Positions 27,014 to 40,500 of a stretch of 64,000 nucleotides of DNA are shown piece after piece. How positions within the stretch are numbered: the stretch's first letter is position 1; every line of letters begins with the position of its first letter. The DNA is from Cotesia glomerata (taxonomy: Eukaryota > Arthropoda > Insecta > Hymenoptera > Braconidae), in assembly GCF_020080835.1 (NCBI RefSeq), contig NC_058158.1, positions 13,764,001 to 13,828,000 of the forward strand. The letters are read 5' to 3'. The notes under the pieces are model-generated. The model made no database searches, had not been told where the DNA came from, and saw only the letters and a list, made by a program, of their open reading frames with translations. The translations under genes were made by a program, and so were the position numbers.

Positions 27014-27313
27014 TAGGTCTGGTTAAAAGTACAGACCACTTTTTTTTGTGGGCCAGTGTAATGAATACTACTTTAATATATTTTCTATTTATTTTTTCAA
27101 TTTAAAAACTAAATTTTATTATGTTTTATAGATTTTATAATCTTGATATTTTAAATAGAATGGTGACTCCTCTTTTACATTGGTATTACTTCGTTTTACA
27201 CCGATTTAACACCGGTATTTTAACACCGGAAAAGTTACGCCGGTGTTATTTTATTTTAATACCGCGCGGTGTTAAAATAAGTCAATTTTTAACACCGCTC
27301 TTTTTACAGTGTA

Positions 27314-30300
27314 TAAAATTTCCGGTACTAAGAAATTTAAAAAATAACCACATGAGTAAAACAAAATGATGATTATAGAGAGAAAAAATTTTTGACGTTC
27401 AGAATTATTTTTTTAAATTTATTTAGAGCCATGAAATTATAAAAATTATTATTCAAAAATTTTCTTTCGGCTCATGAACTACATCTAGGAAAGCTATAAT
27501 TATGAGGTAAAGATCACAAAGCTTTTTCATTCATTCAATTCAGTGATTTAGTTGTTTTAATTATTTTTACAGAATTTTTTCCGAAAATAATTATTCACCT
27601 TCATAATTATGATCTATGTCTTAAATAAGCATGAAGATCTTTGAAAGATGGCGTACATAATGATGCAACCGAAAAAAATCATACATTAATAATGTGAAAA
27701 ATCTTAAATTCTCTGTCATGTATTTTTGAGTGTTATTGTAAAACAATGCAATCCGAAAAACGTTTATTACAGAGCTGAATCTCACAAAACATTGCCTTTG
27801 AATGATTTCAGAAAATTTTTATGAATTATTTTATAACATGTAAGTCTTATTATCAGTGATTGACTGTGAAGAGGTGAAGGTGTCTTTTGTAAATGAATAC
27901 ACGGATTTATTACAGAATAAGAATTATTGATAGAAATAAATCTATGCAATATGCGAATAATTGTAAAAAAAGTCATGAGACTCGTGACTTTTTATACTAA
28001 TGATCGTTCAGAGACGGTTAAAGTTATCAAATACTCGAAGGCTTTGAAATAAAAGTTAAAACGAATTTTATATCTTCGAGCTTATAGAATAATTCAGGAA
28101 AAATTTGTCAACTAAAAAAAACTTCTTTCAAACTTTCAAGTCATGTTATTTATTTATGTTATCAAAACAATTGTTACTCATAAGATTTTTTGCCCAGTTT
28201 TTTGAAACTATAGAATCTTATAAAAGCTGTAAAATGCTGCAGAAACTTTGAAGAAATATGTTAAGGAAAATGATATCATTTGGTACTATTTGATAAGAGC
28301 GTTTTTTTACACAAACAATCATATGATCGAAGTCAATGTTGACAGCGAAAATGTCACTTTATAGAAGACAAACGGATTCAATGCTTGGAATATTTATTTA
28401 AACTATTTTTAATAATCACATAATGCATCGTATAGTTTTCATTTTATTGTTAAAACATAAATAATGTGATGATTATGGAAATTGTTTCAAATCTCTGGCA
28501 GATTCCATCAATCTTTTATAAAAAATGATACACAAAAATGAAACTATTTTTTATTAATCATAGATCATTGACTTGAATACAAACAAATTAATCATATTCA
28601 TTGCAAAGAAATGAATTATATGATATCAAAATGATTTGATTTCTAACCAGAAAATGAAAAATATGAATACCTTTAAAATATCGACGAATTGAGAACTACA
28701 TGTGAGGGTCAGATAATAATGAGTTTTTTTTTTTTTTACAACCGAGATTGCGGGTAAAAAGCATTAATTATTATTTTCTTAAATTAATTCAATCTGTATA
28801 ACACTCATTAAGCAGGGAAAATAAATGTGGGGAATGTTTTTTAGATTAGTATAACATGGGCGTGAGATATTTTTGTACCCACTTTTTCTAAATTTTAAAA
28901 TTGTGTTAACGATAGGATGTGGGATAATGGATTAAAAATTTTTAGAAATATTTCAGTGAAAGTTTTTAAAAATATTTAAAAATTATACGTAGCTCAGAAA
29001 TACATTTCTATGCGTTGAATGAAGATATAATTTTTAATGCAAGGTGTTGACCTTACCAACAATCATACATTGTTTTAGCAAACAAATTTTTTAAGGTTTT
29101 TTGGATTAAGAATTTAGTTTTATTTGATTTTGTTGAATAGTTTTTCTTAAATAAACGACGTTGTTTATCTTTTATATTTTTTTCAATAATTTTTCATATA
29201 AGAATCGATTAATATCAAGAACATAATGTAATATATTAAGTTTTTAAATAGCTTATGAAATAACTTTTTGCTACAATTTCAAGAAGTATTTAAAGTTGAT
29301 GTTGCTTAACCAGCCAAAATAGGACAATCCCAAACTAATGTGACTAACGACTAGCTTCTGCAAGGTAATTGAAGTCAATATCATATTTTACATGCTTGTG
29401 AGAAATACTTTTGTTCTAAACAAACCTCGAGATTATCATATAACTAAATCAATAATTTGACACCGCACTAATAACTTAAAATTATTGTCCCGTTTTGACT
29501 ATTAGTTCCAGTCGTTCGAGTATTGCGTTTTAAAACGAATGATATGAAAAATGTAATGATCGACGTCTGGAATAAAACGTATGGAATGATTTTAGCCGGC
29601 GGTTGATGGATGCTAGGTTCAATTATATCTGATATCGTCCTATTTCATCCCTTGGCTAAAAAAATAAATTCACCCTTTTTGGAAGTTATTTCTGATTATG
29701 TAATCATATTGATTTACGGAAAAGATACAAAATCTTATTTTATATGAAATTATGGAACAAAAAATAGATTAAAACTATAATTGATGCACATAGAGTTTTT
29801 ACGAATTTTTCATTCAAAAAAATAAAACTTATGAGATTATCAATACTTTAAAATTAATTAAAAAAATAAATTGATAGTTACTAAATTTGATTAATAATAT
29901 TTACACTTATTTTAAACTTTATCTATAAATATAGCGTAGAACCATCGGTTTTGGATACCTTGGTGCTAGTTTTGGACACTTTGAAATTCAATGAATGTAC
30001 AGAAAATTGTAATGTTAAAATAATATTTTCATAGAATTTTTAAACGCTTACATTCATACAAACAGAATTTATGATGCTATTACGTTTATAAATAATTTAT
30101 ATAATAATTTGGACATCAAATGTCCAAAAACGGTATGGTGTCCTCAAACTGTGCTTTTACTCTATTTATAGAAGCATAAGCAGTGAATTTTTAGTCATAC
30201 TTTCGAAAAAATCCAGTTTGCAATCTATTAGATAAACAGTCGTACAACATATTTCATAGAAATTGACAGTATTTTATTTTTGTATATTCCTGTTGATTTA

Positions 30301-31250
30301 TGCATTCATTTTTTTTTATGCATAAATTATTATAATTCGTGACGAAACAAACTTATATGTTTGAATTTGGTACTCCATGGAAAAAAAAAAAAAAAAAAAA
30401 CATTTTTTTAAATAACAGTGTCATATAATAAGCTATATGACACCGCATTATAAATGAAATATATCTAAAAATTATTGGTTCAAGGATGGATTGTGACCTA
30501 TAACCGTAAAAGTTACAGTCTCTCATAACTTCAAATTTCATCAGATACATAACTTTATCCTAAACTGAAATTTCCACATTTTTCCGTACAAATTGATTTT
30601 ACTACTTAAAAATCATGAAAATGTTTAATTGGATATATCTATACGTAAATTTACTTATTAAATGTGGTGTTATTGTATTTAATATGGTCATGTTTTAAAA
30701 AGTGTAAATTAATTTCAATTTTTATCAAAAATCAAACATCTTTTAATCAATAATGTTGACGTCATGCGAAGTACATACTTTTTTTTATATTATTATTTAT
30801 TTATCAACAAATTACTACCGCAAAACGAATTAAGAAACCAATCAAAACAATCAAATAATTATTTAACCAGAAAATTATAGAAATCTTTAACTTATGATAT
30901 ACTTTTTTTTTATTTTTATAATTAAATATCATCTAATTAAACATCTGCACATTTCTTCTAGTCTACCTTTTCATCTATATTGTTTTAATAGTGAGGTATC
31001 CAAATTTAAATTTTACTTTTAGTTAGAAAATTTTAATTGTAATAAACAAATTTTTCAACTCATCAAGTCCAAGAAAATTTTAAGTATTCATTAGAAATTA
31101 AAAATAAAAAGATAGTTTTCTAATTAACGTTAATGAGTTAAAATGTAATATGACTCAATCATATTGATGTGGCGAATATTTTAAGAATATTAAGTAGAAT
31201 CACTATCATGATTTAAAAAAAAATTCTCAAAAGACCAAAAAATTATTTTA
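27314..31250. other. AT-rich DNA, no gene seen
   Basis: About 3.9 kb without a supportable gene or strong repeat. A-run at 30380-30400. ORFs are short, phenylalanine- or lysine-rich and random-looking. Confidence 0.55.
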
Positions 31251-32219
31251 AAAAATTAGGAAAACGGTTAATTCTAAAGGCCAACCCTGCAACTTTTTGC
31301 TGATTCCATACTTAAGCGCTCAAAATTGCACTTATTACGTTTTCGAGTTTTTCGAGAACAAAAATATCATTTTCGTGTCATTTTGAGCTCTCTGAGATTA
31401 ACGAGATAGCTGTTCCATGAGTTTGAGCTCTTCGAACTCAAAAGTCTTATTGAAGTTTAATAAAACACTATTTTTTGAATTTTCAAGTTGAATTGATTAA
31501 ACTAAGAATTTCGGAGTAATTCCGGAAAAACACTTTTTTCGGTTTTCTTTTGACAATAACTCACGAACGAATTGACCGATTTTGACCAGACTGGCAGTTA
31601 TCGGCGTGATTTTTTTAGGTTAAGAGCTAATTAGTTTTTGAAATTAATCGATCATACGGTTTGAAAATAATTCCAAAAAAACCACATTTGAAAAAAATTT
31701 TTTTCGTAGTTTTTTTGAGAATTCTCAAAATTGATAGGTTAAAATCGGTTCAAAATTACAGGAAATCTAAGTTTAATAAAACTTTTTAAAACGCCACTAG
31801 TTTGATTCAAGTCGGTCAAGCCGTTCAAAAGTTACAAGTAATTTACATATGGCCATATACACACACACTGATAAAAAAAATTGACTTGACTCAAAAGAGC
31901 CAAACTCTAGAACCAAGAATTCCATTTTGAAGAAAATTTTCTTAGACCAAGAATAATTTCTTAGCTCAAGAATTTATTCTCTTGACTCAAGAAAATCATT
32001 TTCTTCAAAATGGAATTCTTGGTTCAAGAGTTTGGCTCTTGAGTCAAGTTAATTATTTATCAGTGCACACACACACAGAGACATCATCGCGAAAACATTC
32101 GGGGAAGCTTTTTAGGACCTCAAAACGTCAACATCCGTTGAAAACTCGATTTTCGAAAAACGGGGTAAAACCAATAACTTGCCAACTTCTGAAAATTTTC
32201 AATTTTCTTCGCGGGAAGT
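31251..32219 (+). repeat. Dispersed AACTTCCCGC repeat, copy D
   Basis: Starts AAAATTAGGAAAACGG and ends CGCGGGAAGT. It lacks part of the region after the AGCTC words and is more diverged. Its AC microsatellite is split by a foldback insertion (31866-32065). The tail after the microsatellite (GGAAGCTTTTTAGGACCTC) matches copies A and C. Confidence 0.85.
31866..32065. mobile_element. 200-bp TCAAG-word foldback inside the AC repeat of copy D
   Basis: Ends CACTGATAAAAAAAATTGAC and TTAATTATTTATCAGTG are inverted. The arms are nearly perfect (TTGACTTGACTCAA, CCAAGAATTCCATTTTGAAG). AC repeat resumes on both sides. It belongs to a group with CTCAAGAA words also seen at 47408-47528, 60460-61141 and 61396-61618. 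Confidence 0.88.
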
Positions 32220-34216
32220 GAAAAATTAAATTATGTTATTTTTCTGTATATATCAAGGAGTCAAAATACATTTAATTTTTTTTATTTACTAAAAGATATG
32301 GGTTGGGACCAGAAAAAATATTTGCTGTCAAACACATATGTGTTTGGGAACAAGTAAAGTATACTCTTGAAGTCTAGAGCCTATATTTTCAAGTTATGAC
32401 ATTTCGTCAAAAATCAGAATTTTTATAATGATAAATGTATCTTCAAAATAACTTACAGTATACAAAAAAAATATTGAGTGTATTGGTGAGCTGATAGCAG
32501 TTTGAAAATGATGGTTGATGACTACATCATTATTCAGTTATCTTACGACGGCACAATTATTCTATATATGTATAATAATATATTCGAGGTAGAGCACATG
32601 TAATGGAATACAGTAAAGATAAATTAAACTCATCACCCACGCTTACTCAACTAAACTTATACTCGATCCTTACAAGTTCACAAAACTTATCGAACCAGAG
32701 ATCTCCAAGCCTGGCCGTCTACTTGTACTGATTTTTTGCAACTAACCCGTAGTAAATGTTTTCTTCTAGCGGCTGCTGACTTTGAACTAGTATACAATGA
32801 CCTTCAGTATTTAAGTTTGTTCAAGAAAATAAATGAAAAAAAGGTAAAGCATAACTTAAGAAATGAGTGCAGAAAAAAGAAGGAAAAATATGGAGATGCT
32901 CTTATTTGACAAGCCTTTTTGCCCCAAGCCGTAAATCAAATCCTCGGACAAAGTGCATTTGCGGCTACAAGTAAAATAGGAAGATTGTTCAGGTTAACGA
33001 TTAACTAATGCCTTGAGTCCAAGAATTGGCTGAAGGTCATGCTAGCAGGTACAAGTAGAGGTATATATTCCACTTTGCCTTCATTTTGCATAACCGCATA
33101 ACTCAAGAAAGAGTAGTTGACTCCAGGATAATACCCGTTCAGTCACCGTCGGATCGGCAACAGTGGCTACCCCGCTGGCTCAACAAAACAGACAAATTCG
33201 TTTTGCTTCAGTTATGCTCAATGCTCAAGGACATCGGTGATCTTTAAAATTCAAATAGAATTTGCGGATGTAAGAAATTTTGAATTTTCGATGGTTACGA
33301 GAACCGATTTTTCATACGGGCATGTGTTCAGGATTACGGGTGATTGACATTTGGGTTTGTACAGTAAACCGAGAAGTTACATTCAATGGTTGAAAAATGA
33401 TATTTTCAACCATAACCGTAGAATCTGTTTTGGCAAGTTTGCGGATTCAAGGGATACGGAGAAATTGATCTTATTTACACATGTGAGTCTAAGAGAATGA
33501 TTAATGTTGTCTTCATATTAATGACACAAATATTTGTAACAATAAAACGAAAAAAATTTAGAGTATATAAACTTCAAAAGGAACTCTGTTCTGTAACAAA
33601 TTAAAAACAAAAAAAAAAAAAGAAAAACTGGCTCTGAAATTTAAAATCATTGTGTACAATTATATTATTCGTTATTATTAAATATCATTTTAATCAACGA
33701 CAATAGAATATTCAAAAACATTTAGAACGTGTAAAAGGGAACAAAATGATCGAAACAAATGAATAATTAAAAATACATTAGTTAAATAAATAAAATTTGC
33801 GCATAAATTTATTTATTTACTATCTCCCAAATGATTTAATATACCCCATAAAATAATTCATATTTTTTTCTTTACATCAATAAATCTTTTGCGACTATAT
33901 TTTCATCATTAAAGATTCACAGGTAGTTTTAAATTTTAACAGTTATTTTTTCTTTGCATAATCGATTGTTCATAGTAATAGATTCTAAGTGGCTATCGAT
34001 TTTTCGAAGAAAAAAATAACTCACCTCTAATAAAATACCTTCTCAAATGAAATGCAGTATCTAACACACGATAACAGTATATAATTCATAAAGCTATTAT
34101 CTTATCATTAATTTGCTAGTAGCTGCCTCTTTTGAGGAGAAATGGATATAAAGTATCGGTAAGCAATAATTTACTCTTTCATTCCGGTATTTATCTTCAG
34201 AAAAAATTAAAGTCTG
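32220..34216. other. Unassigned DNA, no gene seen
   Basis: A somewhat GC-richer unique stretch at about 32600-33480 contains no ORF of note. The rest is AT-rich. Confidence 0.5.
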
Positions 34217-34612
34217 TGTACACGGAAAGAACAAGATTATAATTATTATAATATTTGTATAATATTTGTTATACTGGATAACATTTCAGATTATACTCAG
34301 TGACATCTGTAGTGAAAATAAATTTCAGATAGTAGCTAGTATAATCCAGATAATATACTGAGTGATATCTGGATAATATATATATAATTATATAATATAT
34401 AATATAATATAATATAATATAATATAGATAATTACATAATATATAATATAGATAATATATAATATCTAATCCGAGATTGTGTCCTGCTCTCTTAACATGA
34501 ATTTTCACTAGTTCATGTTTAGAGAGTTTAGAATTTGGATTATACTCAGTAGAGTCTTGGGTTATTCCCAGTGATATCTGCGCCATTTTCTTTCTAGAAA
34601 CAATATAAACAA
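34217..34612. repeat. AT-rich foldback-like region with ATTATACTCAGTGATATCT words
   Basis: Variants of TTATACTCAGTGAYATCTG and their complements recur at about 34290, 34340, 34360, 34540 and 34570, around a core of ATAATATAAT repeats (34378-34460). The left end ACACGGAAAGAAC resembles the CACGGA termini, but no clean right terminus is visible. Confidence 0.5.
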
Positions 34613-35320
34613 TATATTTTACATACAAATTTTTAACACAAAATTTTTCAACGCAATAACACTGAGAAAACAGTTTGTTTGATTAAAATTCATAAATTTA
34701 TTTAAAATAACTTGAAAAAATCTATTTAATATGAACAAACTTGTTTTATTTAAATTTAGATTACTTTGAACTAAATACTATTTTGTTTTGGTTTATTTGA
34801 TTAAATTCGCCTGTTTATTTTATTCAAATAAGATTTGTTAATAGTTAACAAATCTCGTTTGAAGTAAATCATGAGACGCTTGTGTCGCTACTGTCGCTAT
34901 TTGAGTTATCGTAATCTTAATACTTTTATCGTTGCCTTTTATAATTGAGTAATTTTGTATATATACATAAATTTTTAATAAATTTAATAATGGAAAAAAA
35001 AAAACAATCAAAATCCAACACGGATCTAATGACTTTAGTTTATTCATTTACTTTAGACATTCAAATATCACTGTTTGATTTTATATTTCGAAGTGTATGG
35101 TTTTTAATACAGTTTTAATAACAATAATATTATGTATTTGATATTAATGAATCTGGTCCCAGCAAGATTATGAGGAAGTTAAACTGGCGTGGAGTTATTT
35201 TTGGTGGTTGTCTGAAGATGACTGCTGGAGGGAGGTTGACTTCCAACCGTGCGAAGCTGGCTTCGGGAGGTTAAAAGGAGTTCGGGAGGAACTCGTGGAC
35301 TCGGTTTCGAGTAATTGTTT
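34613..35320. other. Unassigned DNA with a decayed foldback end
   Basis: CACTGAGAAAACAG at about 34661 is like the left end of the CACTG-AAAAA group. It is followed by AAATAA/TTATTT words, and similar words recur at 36670-36850. The right end is not identified. A GC-richer stretch starts at about 35180. Confidence 0.4.
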
Positions 35321-35432
35321 ACTCGTACACTCGTTTGCTCATACACTCGTTTGCTCGCCCGCTCGTTTGCTCGTCCGCTCGTTCGCTAGTTTGCTCGTTC
35401 GCTCGTTCGCTCGTTCGCTCGTTCGTTCGTTT
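35321..35432. repeat. CTCGTTCG octamer minisatellite
   Basis: Variants of the 8-bp unit CTCGTTCG (CTCGTTTG, CTCGTCCG, CTCGCCCG) are repeated about 13 times. The right end is the most regular. The Ser/Arg/Leu-rich plus ORF and Arg/Ala/Asn/Glu-rich minus ORF over it are repeat translations. Confidence 0.92.
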
Positions 35433-36844
35433 CAAATATGATCTGTAAATCGAAGAGAACAATGTAGCTTGTTGTGAGTTTGAATGAAGATTGCGAGAGA
35501 TTGACAGTGGATAGATTGTGGAGAGATAGTGGACTGTATGATCGAGTGATGATTTGAATTTGAGATTCTGATTTCGAAGGTGTGCATTGATTGGATGAAA
35601 TTTATGTGGAGTAAAAGAGTGAAAAGAACTCGGTTTGAATGATTGCTTTGTGTAGATTATGTAATATTTTAATCTCAATAATTTTGTGAATTTTATGGAT
35701 GTAATGGGATGCAACTCAAGAAGGGCTCAAAATAACACTGCACATGAATAGTTTGAGAACTTGCTCGTGAAGTCTCAACTCGACTCAAACTCAGTATTCG
35801 TATTGTATTATGCAAGAAATGTGAAATATGCGCAGTATCATAATGAGCGTATTATAATTGAATATGAATTGGAACTAGTAACTCAGCTAAGCACCGGTGG
35901 GCGGTTTAGGGCTGACGGCCGAACCGACATCCTCCCGACGCTGAGGGAAATGTTGAATTGAATATGTATGCAAGTATAAATTTGATTCGTACCTTTTTGG
36001 TATTTTAGGTTTACTAAAATACAATACCATGTGCTGCTTGAGCTCTTAAATGTCTGATGAATGTATTAATGTAGCGGTTTAAGCTCGTGACTGTAGAGTT
36101 CTGATGATGGTGGTGAATCAACGTCGTGGTGAACTTCAATCACAGATTGATGAAAAGACACTGATATTTCAACTCACAATTCACTTTAAGTGAAACTCAG
36201 CAATTAAATGATGTTAATGTAGATCGTAAAAATTGGTACTTAGTTGAAAAACGAAATGCTAACAAAGAGGATTCGATTTAAACTTGGAACTTGACTGAAA
36301 TTGACGTAGTTGTCGCTCGGAGAGATCCTTTTGGACTGACTCTTTTGGTAGTATTTTAAGCACAACAGAGTACGGAAACTCTTTTCATTTTATTATTGGG
36401 AGTACATTTCCGAGAAATATTGTTAAGAAAAATACGTTGACAAAAATATTACACATATAAAAAAGGGAAAGTTAAAACGGAAAATATTTTAAATCGAACC
36501 AGGTGAGCGCTCGGGTTACGAAGAGAACAAGAGACTGCATTTATATGACCTCAACGGACAGAGTCATAAAAGTAGGTACTTGAGTCTAGCGACCCGCATG
36601 CATGTATCCAAAACACAGCCGAGAGTAAAATATTTAAAGATTTTACGTTTATTTTTCACATACTGAATAATTTCAAAAAAAATTAGTAAATATTATAAAA
36701 AATGAAATAATTGATTAATTGTGAAATTAGCTAAGAATTGAACAATCAAATTTGATTATAGTTACCAAATCTGATTTGACTGAAATAAATGATTTTAAAA
36801 GATTAAAGAAATATTTGTTAACTATAAGCAAATAACTATTTCAT
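35433..36844. other. Unassigned region of mixed composition
   Basis: Slightly less AT-rich than its surroundings, with a GC-rich spot at about 35895-35950. It could be a solo long terminal repeat or other old element. I found no direct repeat, primer site or ORF to support that. Confidence 0.35.
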
Positions 36845-36848
36845 TTAA

Positions 36849-36956
36849 CCCGTCAGCACTCACGTTATGAGCATTTTGCTCACGCAACAACATCCGACTT
36901 ATAGAGCGGCGCTGTAGTGCAAGTGAGAAACTAAAATTCACGTGAGTTCTGACGGG
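36849..36956. mobile_element. 108-bp MITE with TTAA flanks
   Basis: Inverted ends CCCGTCAGCACTCACG and CGTGAGTTCTGACGGG are flanked on both sides by TTAA (36845-36848 and 36957-36960). TTAA duplication is typical of piggyBac- or Kolobok-like elements. It abuts the start of repeat copy E. Confidence 0.85.
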
Positions 36957-36957
36957 T

Positions 36958-37565
36958 TAAAAAAATTAGGAAAACGGTTGACCCTAAAGGCCATCCCTGC
37001 AACTTCCCGCTAATTCCGTTAATACCTGGCCGCTTTTTTGAGCTCTTCGAGCTCAAAAGTACAATCTGTGTGTTGTTTTAAGCTCTCCGAGCTCAAAAAG
37101 ATACCTTTTCTATGCTTTTGAGCTCTTTGAGCTCAAAAGTCTCATAGAAGTTTCATAGAACACTATTTTTTGAATGTTCATACCGCAATAACTTTTGAAT
37201 GAATAAACCGATTTTTACGTGGTTGGCGGCATTCTACGCAGTTTTTTAAGCCTCATAAAGAATTTTTAAGTTTCAATTGGTCAAACTAGAAATTTCGGAG
37301 TAACTCTGAAAAAACACTTTTTTCGGTTTTCTTTCGTTCACGATATCTCTCGAACGAATCAACCGATTTTGACCGGATTGGCGGCGATCGACGTGGTTTT
37401 TTAAGGTTGAGAGCTGATTAGTTTTTGGAATTGATCGGTTGAGCCGTTTGAAAGTTATCCCAAAAAAACCACTTCAGAAAAATTTTTTTTCCCACTTTTT
37501 TTTAGATTTCTCCAAATTTCTCAAAATCTATCGGTCCAAATCGGTTCAAATTAACAGGAAATTAG
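36958..37565 (+). repeat. Dispersed AACTTCCCGC repeat, copy E (3'-truncated)
   Basis: Well-preserved start (ATTAGGAAAACGGTTGACCC, CAACTTCCCGCT), AGCTC words and AACCGATTTT blocks. It stops at about 37565, before the microsatellite and tail. What follows (37566-37668) ends in AAAATTTTTTACTGTGTA, a terminus like that of the MITE at 20315-20508. Confidence 0.85.
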
Positions 37566-40500
37566 GTATTAGTTGGTGGTATTTAAATAAGAGATTTCTT
37601 TATAATAAACGAGTCTCATTGGATACAAATAAATTGTTCTCTCAGTGAACGCAAAATTTTTTACTGTGTATGTACCTCTTAGGAATATTATAAATTGACC
37701 CGCTGAGTTCATGCAGGATTATATATTTAAAAGTACATTTTTTGAGAACTTTTGGTATTTCTTTGACTACACTCCTTTTTATAGGGAATAATCGGGTTAC
37801 ACTATTTACCCAACTGGGCATTCCAGCCAGAGTCCTTATGAAAAGCATTACATTCTGGTTGAACTAATAGTTGGGGTGATTTCAAAGAACCCAATTTCGA
37901 GCAGGGTAAATTGCATAAGTCAAGTCTGATTTCCGAAATCATTGCCACAACAGTTAATAAATATTTATTACCTATTTTAATTGGAATTTGCGAAACTTTA
38001 CAATCAGAAGTGGCTAAAGGTAGAAACCTTTTTACTGCATTATTTCACGAAGTCTTCAAAACTGACATACACGTGTAATACTTTACACATGAGTGTATAT
38101 TAAGTATACGTTTAGTATAAAATCATACTGAGCATGATGCTTGGTAGCGCTGTCGATCTGCATGGATACATTTCGCACTAATAGTCAAAAAGTGCTCCGT
38201 AGTACTTTTTTGCATCCAACCAATATATAATTAAGCTTATTAAACACGCTGTTAGGAATTAAAATCGATTGACGATAAACGAGATAACTGCTATTAACGC
38301 TGTGAGTCGAATAGGCGTCTCCCCCACTCTGAAACATCGTTTGTCGTCCATAGTTCCCACTAAGGTGCTACGAGGCCACGAGGCAAAGAGTTGGTCAGAC
38401 TTCGGCGTTAAGAAAAAAAAAAATGACATTTTTTGTATGAAAAATATAAAAAAATGTGAGAGAATGAAAAATTTTAGATTTTCCATTGAAGAGATTTTAA
38501 CGTCTCCATGAAAAACTGATATTTATTGGAATAATATAAGTTCGATCGATCCTACAAATTTTAAAGTAGCCTGAGCAAATAGCTTCTTATAAGTTATCGA
38601 TAAATTACGGAAGTATTCAAAAATAACCACGAGGAAAAATAGAAAGTGATAGTCTATGAAGGAGGCAGCACTAGTGACTGAAGAATAATTCATGTACATC
38701 GTAAGTTAGATTTAATGAAAAAATTACCATCAAAAACTATAATAAGTGAAATCTTTGATTTCGAATCTGTCATCAGGTTTACAAGAGTATAAAACAAAAC
38801 ACAAATAAATGAATTAAACTACAATTTTAAAATCAAAAACGTCTTACGAATAAAATATATAGCTTATGATTCATCTCGATAAGTAATGTTTGTAATTTTA
38901 AGCGTTGTATAAATGATTAATAAACTCTGACTTTAGTAATTTAATCAAACATTTACTTCAAGATATAAGTAGTTAGTTACGATTAAAATACTTAGTTGCA
39001 TTTAAATTAATTTGCAAAATAATAAATAACCCAAACCCATAAGATTGGCCAGAATCCAATTATAGTGAAGATCTAAGCACCACTAACCATAATTTTACGT
39101 CTTATTCTGTCTTCTGAAAGGTGTTTAAATGTTTAAAATATAATACTCTGATTATCTGCCATGAGTATATGTTTAACACGTTAAATGAAGTCGGAAGTGT
39201 AGGTGTTAGATGTTTAAGAAGGCACATGTCGAAAAGCATCTGGATGAAGTGTCAAGAAGAAACATTGTTTTTTCCTAATGGATAACTGTCAAATTTAAGA
39301 ACAGTGATATCTAATAATGATAAATTGTACAAGTAGCTTAATGAATTCCACTGACAGCCTCATTGGCATTAGTTGATTGATGATCTTGCGGTTTTTCAGG
39401 GTGAAATTATCAATTTAAGAAAACTATTCAGTCATATATAACACATGATTACTACAAAACACAAATATCTATTTTATATACAATTATAATAATAATCATA
39501 GCTATTATTTTTTTTCTATATATTATTAACATTTATAGAATTAGATAGCATAATAAAAGTTGAAGATTGTTAATAGCTTGTCAAAATACATAACGTTTGT
39601 AATCAAATTTCATGCGTTTTTCTATTAATTCTGTATCATTTATCATTTGTTCGGAACATGCAATGACATTAATTTATATTGTTCTTCGTACACTCCTTAT
39701 AGTTATTGGTGTAAACTCTCACGCTGTCCATCTTTTACTCAGACCACCCGGTAGAGACGGACTTGGATCCCGCGAGCTTCTTATTCATATGACGTAAAAG
39801 TGTGAGTAAGATCAACAACAGCGTTTGGCCTAAAGTTGTAAATCACTTAAAATTATGTGACTTTTCAAAAACGAGAATGACTCGTTGGCGCTACAACCAT
39901 GTAATGGATATATACATACATACTTACATACGAAAATATATAGATATAAAATATATATAGATAAGTGGAATAGAGTCTTTTCTAAATGTAAAGATTACTC
40001 TTAAACTTAACTCTCTTCTGACTTATTGCATATGAGTGAACCAAAAGCTAACATTACATGCTAGATCCAAGTATCTATGTAATCATTCATGAAAGTAAAT
40101 ACTGCTGATTATAATTGAATAGTTTAAACTAGCAACCTGCAGTTGCTATGTCACTCCTAAGAATTACGGATGATAAATGAAAAGACTTTGGTTTTATGAT
40201 TTTATGACAATTTTAATCTCGTAAATGATAAGATCAATAGCCAATAAACTATTCAAAAATGCTCTAAAAACGTAACATAAAAATTGTCTGTCACCGAAAA
40301 CTATACAAAACTTAGGTCAAGAATTTTTCTATGAAACCAAATTTAATTATAAAAACTTATTTTACAATAAAAATATGCCCATCGCAAAATTTTCCATATT
40401 ATCTTAATTATATAGATTAACATTTGACATATAATATTCACATTTACATGACCAAAACAAAATAAATAAATGAAAAAATATTATTTTGCGCGAAATTCGA

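Larger units (their letters stand above)
24995..27058. mobile_element. CACYGGCCCACAAAAAAA foldback element, copy 1, nested
   Basis: Ends CACCGGCCCACAAAAAAAAG and CTTTTTTTGTGGGCCAGTG are inverted, with TA flanks (24993-24994 and 27059-27060). Arms of more than 100 bp continue inward (GTGGTCTGTACTTTT, GTCAGTTTTGCCCG, CATTTTACTCATAATTTTGA). The same element sits at the same place in copy 2 (57701-58495), so it inserted before the host element was duplicated. Copy 1 carries a further insertion at 25751-27013. Confidence 0.9.
24550..27311. mobile_element. CACTGTAAAAA element with CGGTGTTAAAA words, copy 1
   Basis: Left end CACTATAAAAAAAAA and right end TTTTTACAGTG are inverted, with TA on both sides (24548-24549 and 27312-27313). 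The native body is only 24550-24994 plus 27059-27311. It is packed with CGGTGTTAAAA and TAACACCG words in both orientations. Everything between is a nested insertion. Copy 2 is at 56117-58734. No ORF of its own. Confidence 0.88.

Noticed and set aside
35208..35714. Ser/Leu/Arg-rich plus ORF and Arg/Ala/Glu-rich minus ORF
   Set aside because: Both cross the CTCGTTCG minisatellite and mirror its unit. No domain is present.
35433..36660. Solo LTR of a retrotransposon
   Set aside because: Composition and length would fit, but no TG...CA boundaries, duplication, primer site or second copy could be identified.
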